This document shows positions 1 through 6,351 of a DNA stretch of 22,952 bases, piece by piece; positions within the stretch are counted from its first letter, which is position 1, and each line of letters opens with the position of its first letter. Below the pieces are notes generated by a model. The model searched no databases, was not told where the DNA came from, and saw only the letters and a program-made list of their open reading frames with translations. The position numbers and the translations under genes were made by a program. Location: contig CAZVUN010000034.1 of NCBI GenBank assembly GCA_964629975.1, forward strand, positions 1 to 22,952, given 5' to 3'. The DNA comes from G020354085 sp964629975. Its GTDB lineage: Bacteria; Pseudomonadota; Gammaproteobacteria; Acidiferrobacterales; Sulfurifustaceae.

Positions 1-1216
1 AATTGATCCGATCGAGCGGGCTTCAATGAGGCCGCCGCGTTTCGCGGCGGAATACTGCCATGGCCGATGAAGCCAACGATGCCAGCAGGTCCCGCTTCAA
101 TGAGGCCGCCGCGTTTCGCGGCGGAATACGCCCTCGTGATTGACCTTGGTCCGCTCACCGCGCTGGCTTCAATGAGGCCGCCGCGTTTCGCGGCGGAATA
201 CGATTGGCCGTGGCCGCGATCGGCGTGCGGCCGTTCTTGCTTCAATGAGGCCGCCGCGTTTCGCGGCGGAATACCGAGAAATGGCGTTACACGTGCAGCA
301 CGTATCGAGGCTTCAATGAGGCCGCCGCGTTTCGCGGCGGAATACGCCACAATGGGCTGGAGGCTTTCCAGGTCGCCTTCCCGCTTCAATGAGGCCGCCG
401 CGTTTCGCGGCGGAATACAGGCAAATGCCGCGCTGCCTTTGCTTATCGCGGCGAGCTTCAATGAGGCCGCCGCGTTTCGCGGCGGAATACTCCGGAAAAA
501 CTGCTCGATCATATGCTGCGATTGGCGCTTCAATGAGGCCGCCGCGTTTCGCGGCGGAATACATACGCCGCGCGGGCGCAATCACGGTCACACGCTCTAG
601 CTTCAATGAGGCCGCCGCGTTTCGCGGCGGAATACTCCGCCCCGACCGTGGTAACGGATCTGGTGTTGACGATGCTTCAATGAGGCCGCCGCGTTTCGCG
701 GCGGAATACAATCCGGCCGGATTCGATATTGCCGGGTTCGCGCAGCTTCAATGAGGCCGCCGCGTTTCGCGGCGGAATACCGGATTGCGTTGCGACGTCG
801 TCAAGCGGCATTATCTGGCTTCAATGAGGCCGCCGCGTTTCGCGGCGGAATACATATACGTCGGGTATACCGCGATAAACAGATGATCGGGCTTCAATGA
901 GGCCGCCGCGTTTCGCGGCGGAATACTGGCAACCGATGCATGCAGCGGACAGATGGCAGATTGCTTCAATGAGGCCGCCGCGTTTCGCGGCGGAATACTC
1001 GGCATCGATTGCCGCTGCCTCACCCTGATTGATGCTTCAATGAGGCCGCCGCGTTTCGCGGCGGAATACATTATCGTAGCCCTCCGTACAGATTCCGACG
1101 TTGACGAGCTTCAATGAGGCCGCCGCGTTTCGCGGCGGAATACCTGCGTTCTCCGTATACTTTGCTCCATGAATTGCGTTGCTTCAATGAGGCCGCCGCG
1201 TTTCGCGGCGGAATAC
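1..1216 (-). CRISPR. Type I-G CRISPR array, 17 repeats, truncated at left edge
   Basis: Seventeen identical 36-bp repeats begin at 20, 94, 166, 239, 310, 383, 455, 527, 600, 674, 745, 818, 891, 963, 1034, 1108 and 1181. The 16 spacers between them are 35-38 bp and all different. Bases 1-19 look like the end of another spacer, so the array continues outside the window. On the plus strand each repeat starts GCTTCAATGAGG and ends GGAATAC. Its core is an 8-bp stem CCGCCGCG / CGCGGCGG around a TTT loop. On the minus strand the repeat ends in ATTGAAGC, close to the ATTGAAAC-type 5' handle common in type I crRNAs. This and the position of cas2 suggest transcription leftward, in the same direction as the cas genes, with the youngest spacer at 1144-1180. 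The Cas6-like half of Csb2 is the likely processing enzyme. Direction is inferred, not seen. Confidence 0.97.
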
Positions 1217-1426
1217 AGTGACACACAAATTGATTTTGAGTACTGCAACTTGCAGCACGGTCTGCGAGCGCTACCGCCGCTGCCGCGCTGTGAGCAGCAT
1301 TGGCCATTCCGCTCTGGCCAGGTAATCCTGCAAATCACCATATTGTAAAAGAAGTTACGTTTCTGCGAGCGCTCCCCGGAGCTTCGGTCATCACCGGAGC
1401 ACTCGTGCAGCGGCGGCGAACTCCTC
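1217..1426 (-). promoter_or_regulatory. Putative CRISPR leader
   Basis: This 210-bp gap separates the last repeat from the cas2 stop and has no convincing ORF. It contains stretches richer in A/T than its surroundings (around 1217-1240 and 1335-1362), as leaders often do. A minus-strand TACAAT at 1342-1347 could be a -10 element for the array, but no good -35 lies upstream. The 12-mer TCTGCGAGCGCT occurs twice, at 1261-1272 and 1362-1373, exactly 101 bp apart. An imperfect hairpin, GCTTCGGT / ACCGGAGC around CATC, lies at 1381-1400 just past cas2; it lacks a T-tract and is a weak terminator candidate. Confidence 0.6.
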
Positions 1427-1717
1427 TTACACGATTACCACCTCGCGCTCGATCGGCTGAAACGTCTTGCCCAGACTGATTACTCTCGGTTCAACCTTCT
1501 CCGCCGGACCAACATCCACCATGACCACGTGATCATGGTCGTTGAGAATGATCTCGTCAAGCGTCGCGACAAGATCCGCATGTCTGCGCCGCGTCAAGCG
1601 GCACTGGAATACGGAAAGCTGCAACCACTCCCCGTAGCCGTGCATCAGTTTGAAAACCGCGCGCCAGCGTTTCGGGTCGCTGATGTCATAGGTCACGATG
1701 TACAAGTGTTCATCCAT
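1427..1717 (-). CDS. cas2: CRISPR-associated endonuclease Cas2
   Basis: This 96-residue protein has the normal Cas2 length. It opens with the ferredoxin-like first strand and conserved acidic residue, YIVTYDISD (Asp11), followed by KRWRAVFKLMHGYGEWLQ and SVFQCRL, which are typical of the family. Cas2 dimers bridge Cas1 dimers in the spacer-integration complex. The ATG lies 3 bp after the stop of the cas4-cas1 fusion gene, so the two are almost certainly co-transcribed. It is the last protein gene before the leader and array. Nothing is missing. Confidence 0.97.
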   Translation of the reverse strand: MDEHLYIVTYDISDPKRWRAVFKLMHGYGEWLQLSVFQCRLTRRRHADLVATLDEIILNDHDHVVMVDVGPAEKVEPRVISLGKTFQPIEREVVIV

Positions 1718-1720
1718 CGG

Positions 1721-3430
1721 TCACCTCGTAGTGAAGTTTGGATACTCAGGGATGTCACCGAGCAGAAACCGGCCGAGCAACCGCGCCTGAATTTCGAGCA
1801 GGCGCCGGTAGCTCACCTTGTAGCCGAACAGCGGATGCGTGATCTCGTGGCCGAGCCGGCGCTCGAAGGCGGCGATGAAACGTTTGCGGCCGTCGTCCGT
1901 GAGCGCCACGCTGCCCGCGGCGCTGATGAAGTCCGACGGCCGCACCTCGCCGTTGTTGATCGCCTGGATGACCGAAGAATCCGCAATCAACGGCCGGAAC
2001 GGCTCCATCATGTCGAGCGCGAGAGCGGGGCGGCCATAGCGGGGCTGATGATAAAAGCCGCGGTAAGGGTCGAAACCGACAGCGGATAGCGTCACCGTCC
2101 AGGTGCGCACCAGCAGCGAATAGGCGTAGGACAACAGGGCATTGACCGGGTCGGTCGGCGGCCGGCGGTTGCGGCGGTTGAAGTCGAAGCGAAAGCTTGC
2201 CGGGTCGCTGTCCTGCTTGATGAGGCTGGCGAAGTTTCCGAAATAGCGCTGCGCCGCGAGCCCCTCGATGCCCAGCAGCTCGGCCAGGTTCGCTGCCCGC
2301 AGGCTGTCGTCGGCGTCGCGCTTGAGACTGTCGACCAGCGCCTCGGGTTTTTCCTCGCCGCGCCAGTTGCGACGCAGCAGCGTCCGGCAGTTGAGAATCT
2401 TCGCTTGTACCAGGTGTCGCGCAAGCCGCAAGCACACTTGCTCGTCGAAGCTCGCTCGATACTGCGCCGTGCGTAGTTCCACATTCTTATGACCGACGCC
2501 GGTGGTATGACCGAGAAACCAGCCGCCAAACGAATGCCAGGTTACCGGAATCTCGCGGCGCATCAGCTCATGCAGGGTCGGCGTCGTGAGGTATACGTTT
2601 CCCATCAGCACCACCTGCGAGACGTCGATGAGCCGCACGGTGGTTTGCGGTTTTTCGTCTATCGAAACCTCCAGAGTCTCGCCGTTCTTCGATACCTTGG
2701 CGCGGTTGGCCTGCACGTAAAGCGGTAGCGCCTCGTCGCGCGCCACGGCGAGCGGGCGCGGCGACTCTTCCTGCTTCTTGAGGAAGTTCACCTCGTCCGG
2801 CAGGCAGATGCCAACCAGCGAGCAGCGCGGGCACTTGGGGCTGTCTTCGAGCGGCGGCGGCAGTTGCCCCCCGGCGGCGATGAGCCGCAGGCCGTTCACC
2901 GCGTTGAGCGTCTGGGCGCGCAGCTCGTCGTCGAAAGCAACCCGCACCCGCTCGCGCGACTCGGCGAAATACAGCACGCCTTCCAGGCAGGTGTAGCCAT
3001 GCTCCTCCAGGATGAGGCCCTGCACGCAGAGTTGCACGCGCTCGGGGTCGTAAGCGCCCTTCGGCACGTGCGGGCGCTTGCCGCGCTTGTAGTCCACCGG
3101 CGTGACGACGCTGCCTTCGCCCTCGATGAGATCAACCTTGGCGATGAGGCCGAGGCGGTTGGAGGACAGCGTGATGGATTTGGCGTGAATCCTTTCGCCC
3201 TCTCCGGCCTTCTCTGGAGCGGGAAGATCGCCTCCTGGCTTGTCCACTCGCCGGTGCCGATAGCGGCCCTCGACGGTATCGGCAGACTCGGCCCACTCTC
3301 CCTGCACCCATTCGAGATAGGCAAGACGCGGGCAGTACTGATATTCGTTCACCATCCGCGCCGGCAGCAGCGGCATGTCCGCGGCCAGCTCCGGAAACGG
3401 CAGCGGCAATTCGCCTTGCGCTTCGTCCAT
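1721..3430 (-). CDS. cas4-cas1: CRISPR-associated Cas4-Cas1 fusion protein
   Basis: The protein is 569 residues from the ATG at 3430. An upstream in-frame start at 3520 would add 30 residues that do not look like Cas4. Cas4 domain, about 20-215: Cys33 (YCPRLAYLEW) and the cluster C200-P-R-C203...C209 would bind an Fe-S cluster. Asp100, Asp113 and Lys115 (VDYKRGK) fit the RecB-like nuclease core. Cas1 domain, about 225-569: the catalytic set appears as Glu389 in LLGIEGLAAQRYF, His461 in GFYHQPRYGRP and Asp473 in LALDMMEPFRP. Fused Cas4 is known to select PAM-flanked, correctly trimmed prespacers for Cas1-Cas2, and the fusion is typical of type I-G/I-U. The usual Glu near the end of NALLSYAYSLL is Thr here, but that is not one of the catalytic triad. 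Confidence 0.96.
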   Translation of the reverse strand: MDEAQGELPLPFPELAADMPLLPARMVNEYQYCPRLAYLEWVQGEWAESADTVEGRYRHRRVDKPGGDLPAPEKAGEGERIHAKSITLSSNRLGLIAKVDLIEGEGSVVTPVDYKRGKRPHVPKGAYDPERVQLCVQGLILEEHGYTCLEGVLYFAESRERVRVAFDDELRAQTLNAVNGLRLIAAGGQLPPPLEDSPKCPRCSLVGICLPDEVNFLKKQEESPRPLAVARDEALPLYVQANRAKVSKNGETLEVSIDEKPQTTVRLIDVSQVVLMGNVYLTTPTLHELMRREIPVTWHSFGGWFLGHTTGVGHKNVELRTAQYRASFDEQVCLRLARHLVQAKILNCRTLLRRNWRGEEKPEALVDSLKRDADDSLRAANLAELLGIEGLAAQRYFGNFASLIKQDSDPASFRFDFNRRNRRPPTDPVNALLSYAYSLLVRTWTVTLSAVGFDPYRGFYHQPRYGRPALALDMMEPFRPLIADSSVIQAINNGEVRPSDFISAAGSVALTDDGRKRFIAAFERRLGHEITHPLFGYKVSYRRLLEIQARLLGRFLLGDIPEYPNFTTR

Positions 3431-3609
3431 GGTGCGCCCCGGGAAATGTGAAAAGGCAACAGTCACAAGTCTAGCCGCGGAAAAAAGGCGGGGCGCGGCC
3501 AACGGGGCCGGTGGCGGCATCCTTGCAATTTGAACGATGAATGCTCAAAACGCACGGACATGGCCGCTTACCTCGACCGCCCCGAGTAGCTGGCCCGGGT
3601 GCGCGCGGG

Positions 3610-4102
3610 CTACGCACTTGCCCCGTGGTGGTGCCACCGTGGTTCGACAACATCGGCAAGCGCCAGGTTCGTTCTCTGAAGGTGTACATCCGCGACACGG
3701 GTATCCTGCATGCCCTGCTCGGGCTGCGCAGGCTTCGCCGCGCTGGAAGGCCACCCGAAACTCGGTGCCTCCTGGGAAGGTTTCGTCCTCGAGCAGACCA
3801 TTCTCGCCGCCGGCGAGCGCAACGCCTACTATTGGGCGACGCAGGGCGGCGCGGAGCTTGATTTGCTGCTCAACCTCCAGGGTCGGCGTTACGGCGTGGA
3901 GATCAAATACAGCGAGGCCCCGAGCCTCACCAAGTCGATGAAGATCGCGCTCGACGATCTGGGGTTGAGCCGGCTGTATGTCGTGTACCCCGGTGCCCGC
4001 CGATATGCCCTGGACAGGCGCATCGCGGCCTTGCCGCTCGCCGACCTGTTGGCCGAGATCGAGGGGTTTCGCCGGCGCCGAAGCGTCGCGCGATCCAAAT
4101 GA
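3610..4102 (+). pseudogene. Frameshifted 3' fragment of a DUF4143-type AAA ATPase
   Basis: Two overlapping plus-strand frames together give the C-terminal DUF4143 signature of the ATPase family. One frame, from about 3625, reads PPWFDNIGKRQVRSLKVY then IRDTGILHALLG. The other, from about 3735 to the stop at 4102, reads LEGHPKLGASWEGFVLEQ, GGAELDLLLNLQGRRYGVEIK and LSRLYVVYPG. The frame switch falls between about 3720 and 3740, so at least one indel separates them. The N-terminal AAA half with Walker motifs is absent upstream, where the cas4-cas1 5' end lies on the other strand. Intact members are usually around 400 residues. It is best read as a dead remnant, with no expected activity. Confidence 0.75.
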
Positions 4103-4385
4103 GTCGCAGCGACTCCGCCCAACGGTGTCGGGCCGGCACAGGCGAATTGGTTATGCCACGTTGTTGCCGCAGGGTCGGAAGACGTCAAGGCCGAAGTGGC
4201 AGACGAAGCCGGGCGGGAGCGCGCCTTGAAGGGGTTCGACGAACCTGGTGCGCCAGAGGCTGCCGTTTGCGCCACATGTCTGGGGTCAGGTTCGGCGCGT
4301 AAACGGTGAACGGTAGAGAAAAGACAACATCGCGTTCATGGGATCGGTCGGCGGCCGGCGGCTGCGTGCATCGAAAGCAAAATCA
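4103..4385. other. Intergenic debris without recognisable gene
   Basis: Nothing convincing is coded on either strand between the ATPase remnant and the cas1 remnant. The block around 4278-4292 (CTGGGGTCAGGTTC) resembles a motif often seen in dispersed intergenic repeats, but a single copy here proves nothing. The stretch probably marks one or more deletion junctions. Confidence 0.4.
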
Positions 4386-4660
4386 CCGCGGACGGGACAG
4401 AATATTGCCGCTCACCGGACCTTCCACGCGCACCAGGAAGCGCCCGCCGCGTTCCAGCCACACCATGCTGGGGCCCTCTGCCATGCAGCGACCGAGTAGT
4501 GCCGGGCTCAACATCACGTCGCCAAAACAGACGATGCTCCCCAAGTGGTGCATCGGAACCTGTAGCCGCTTTTCCTTCTCCACCATCACGCATAGCGTTT
4601 CGCCTTCGAGGCGCAGGCCCGCGGGCTGGACGTTCAATCGCTTGCCGGGCGCCTGCCGCG
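4386..4660 (-). pseudogene. N-terminal remnant of a second, type I-C-like cas1
   Basis: Reading leftward, the frame gives LRLEGETLCVMVEKEKRLQV, PMHHLGSIVCFGDVMLSPAL, LGRCMAEGPSMVWLERGGRF and LVRVEGPVSGNIL, then a stop (TGA) at about 4383-4385. This matches the N-terminal beta domain of type I-C Cas1 (family pattern: LRLDGETV...VPLHHLGGIVCFGNVLLSPALL...GPVSGNVLLRRAQ). Only about the first 85 of roughly 340 residues remain. All catalytic residues (Glu, His, Asp), which lie further on, are gone. The extreme N-terminus (LNVQPAG) also looks shortened relative to LNTLYVTTPGAY. It is unrelated in detail to the Cas1 half of the intact fusion. The toxin-antitoxin promoter now lies at its 5' edge. Confidence 0.85.
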
Positions 4661-4693
4661 TGTTACACTGTCTTACAGATGCAGATCGAGGAG
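4642..4693 (+). promoter_or_regulatory. Promoter and RBS of the toxin-antitoxin pair
   Basis: A TTGCCG (4642-4647) and TACACT (4664-4669) pair with 16-bp spacing makes a plausible sigma70 promoter. The pentamer TTACA is repeated at 4663-4667 and 4673-4677, exactly 10 bp apart. That is one helical turn, as expected for a ribbon-helix-helix autorepressor. A GAGGAG ribosome-binding site (4688-4693) sits 7 bp before the antitoxin ATG. Confidence 0.55.
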
Positions 4694-4700
4694 TAAAGCG

Positions 4701-4916
4701 ATGACGACCCTGACGATCCGGCTGGATACCAAGCTCGATCGCGAGTTGAAACGGCTCGCCCGTGCGCAGCACAAGACGAAAAGCGAGATGGCGCGCGAAC
4801 TGCTGCGCCGGCACATTCTGGCGCGCGAACTGGACGACATTCGAAACAAACTGCGACCTCACGCTGAAGCGGCAGGTTACCTCACCGACGAGGATTTCTT
4901 CCGGGACATCTCTTGA
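4701..4916 (+). CDS. Ribbon-helix-helix antitoxin of a PIN-toxin pair
   Basis: This 71-residue protein starts MTTLTIRLDTKLDRELKRLA, a short beta strand followed by a basic helix. Then comes HKTKSEMARELLRRHI, which together fits the CopG/ParD-like RHH DNA-binding fold. The acidic C-terminus (DEDFFRDIS) is the usual toxin-neutralising tail. The stop codon overlaps the toxin start (TTGA), as is common in VapBC-like operons. By family analogy it should repress its own promoter and block the toxin. The exact family is uncertain. Confidence 0.85.
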   Translation: MTTLTIRLDTKLDRELKRLARAQHKTKSEMARELLRRHILARELDDIRNKLRPHAEAAGYLTDEDFFRDIS

Positions 4917-5314
4917 GGGTATTCCTCGATACCAACGTTCTGGCCAGCGGCCTGATGGGTCATGGGTTATGCCGCGACCTGCTGGATCGCATCGTGATCG
5001 ATCACACAGCGGTGCTAGGCGCGCCAGTGCACGAGGAACTACGCCGGGTACTGACAACCAGGTTTCGGGTACCCGCCAGCCTCTGGAATGAGCTGGACGA
5101 GAAGCTGCAAGAGTTCGAGCAGGCGCCTCTGTCCACGGTTCCGTTGGACATTGAGATTTCCGATCCTGATGATATTCCGGTCATCGCCTGCGCCATCGCC
5201 GCCAAAGTTGACGTCTTCGTCACCGGCGACAAGGCGCTACTTGACCTGAAGCAGGTTCAGGGCATGCCCATTCTTTCGCCGCGACAACTCTGGCAGCGAA
5301 TTGTGATTCGTTGA
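4913..5314 (+). CDS. PIN-domain toxin (putative RNase)
   Basis: The 133-residue product begins at a TTG codon (4913-4915) that overlaps the antitoxin TGA, indicating translational coupling. PIN-domain acidic residues are visible: Asp6 and Asn8 in FLDTNVLASGL, Glu41 in VHEELRRVL, Asp87 in DPDDIPVIACA and Asp106 in VFVTGDKALL. PIN toxins of type II systems cut RNA (often tRNA or rRNA) using Mg2+ held by such residues. It looks full length and intact. It resembles the COG1569-like PIN group more than classic VapC, so the target cannot be predicted. Its place inside a CRISPR-Cas locus suggests an addiction role, which is inference. Confidence 0.88.
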   Translation: MRVFLDTNVLASGLMGHGLCRDLLDRIVIDHTAVLGAPVHEELRRVLTTRFRVPASLWNELDEKLQEFEQAPLSTVPLDIEISDPDDIPVIACAIAAKVDVFVTGDKALLDLKQVQGMPILSPRQLWQRIVIR

Positions 5315-5418
5315 TTCGCCGAGCGCGAGCGGGGCTTGAACGGGCGCGGCGAACTCGATGCGCCTGTCTGCGTGCGGCGCAGAGGCGGGCCAGAAACTAC
5401 CACAGGCGTCGGGCTGCG

Positions 5419-6351
5419 TCAGGCCGGTCTTCCCAATGTGAAGTTACTGTAGTACTGGTTCTGCTGAATACGTTGGCTGCGATACACCTCAACGATGCCG
5501 CGCTTGACGAGCTGTGATCGAGGCGGCTGAGTGCTGTGTAGATCGGATAGCGCCAGCACCGAGCGTACCGCATCTACCGAAATGGGGCAGGCCCAGATCG
5601 GCCAGGTAAACCACACCTCGTCGCTCGAGTTGCGGTGGAAGCCAGTTGTCACCAACCGGTTGCCTTGAAACATTGTTGGGTACCATTGAAGCGCCTCAAT
5701 TGCGAGGCTATTCGCACCGATCATCGTTCCGGGGCCATCCTTGAGATTTGATTTGCTCGGATCACGCCAGCGCAATGCATAGCGCTGATCATCGATCGGA
5801 TCCCAACGTAGACTGAAGCCGTCATCCTGGTAGTCCCAGGGCATGAATAGGGTTCGTTCCAGAGCTGCATTGTCCGTGGCCTCTCGAATCGCCCGCGCGT
5901 ATGCTGGCAACCCTTGGCCGGCGGCGTCACCGCTGCGCACCATGCGGAAGCGCGAATCCTGAAACACCCCCTTTTCAGGATTAGCCTCGCTTCCAAAAGC
6001 GGCCAGAAAGTCAGCGGTACGGCGGTTTGCTGGGCCGGCGGTCCGCTGCGCCTCCTTCAGATTGGTCTCAAATACTTCATCTGGGAAAGGCAGCTTGTTA
6101 TCGATCTCGAACGGCCTCATGGATGCGGCTTTCATGGTGCCGAGAAGTTTTTCGATGAACTGCGTCTGGTCTGTTCCGCATCCCTGCAAAGCAGGACGCC
6201 AAACGCCTCTTTCCAAACACCAATAGAATCGCGTATCTCGGCAAAACGAGCTGGCAAGAATCGCCGTGCCCAAGGCCGCGAGAAATCCGAGCGGGTTACC
6301 GCCGTCAATGCCGCTCAGGACAAGGGGCGACGTGTGGCTAGTCTGATGCAT
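5419..6351 (-). CDS. Type I-G Cas3-extension-family / Cas8-like protein
   Basis: The 310-residue product starts 14 bp inside the end of cas3 and is the last gene of the effector operon. Near the N-terminus (residues 13-29) it reads SGIDGGNPLGFLAALGT, a pattern I associate with the 'Cas3-extension' family found next to, or fused to, type I-G Cas3. The same kind of motif opens Csx17/Csb3-type large subunits. It contains LFMPWDYQDDGFSLRWDPID and RYALRWRDPS in the middle. No nuclease or ATPase motif is seen. It may help Cas3 dock on the Cascade-like complex, or act as a reduced Cas8. It is too short to be a full Csx17 (about 700 residues or more, from memory). Family assignment is from recall and has not been checked by search. 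Confidence 0.65.
   Translation of the reverse strand: MHQTSHTSPLVLSGIDGGNPLGFLAALGTAILASSFCRDTRFYWCLERGVWRPALQGCGTDQTQFIEKLLGTMKAASMRPFEIDNKLPFPDEVFETNLKEAQRTAGPANRRTADFLAAFGSEANPEKGVFQDSRFRMVRSGDAAGQGLPAYARAIREATDNAALERTLFMPWDYQDDGFSLRWDPIDDQRYALRWRDPSKSNLKDGPGTMIGANSLAIEALQWYPTMFQGNRLVTTGFHRNSSDEVWFTWPIWACPISVDAVRSVLALSDLHSTQPPRSQLVKRGIVEVYRSQRIQQNQYYSNFTLGRPA

Noticed and set aside
67..1341. Several open frames across the CRISPR array, with repeated peptides such as FNEAAAFRGGI and YSAAKRGGLIEA
   Set aside because: They are translations of the 36-bp repeat, which is a multiple of three; the peptide repeats only mirror the DNA repeat. No start signals or domain support.
1381..1400. Rho-independent terminator after cas2
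   Set aside because: The hairpin has a mismatch on the minus strand and no following T-tract, so it is only mentioned under the leader.
4117..4156. GCCCAAC ... GTTATGC pair resembling integron attC ends next to a toxin-antitoxin cassette
   Set aside because: Only 40 bp long, shorter than known attC sites, without a matching inner L-box pair, and no second copy after the toxin gene.
4661..5057. Extension of the cas1 remnant frame upstream as a 224-residue minus-strand protein
   Set aside because: Only the last 85 or so residues resemble Cas1; the upstream part is antisense to the intact toxin-antitoxin genes and has no family resemblance.
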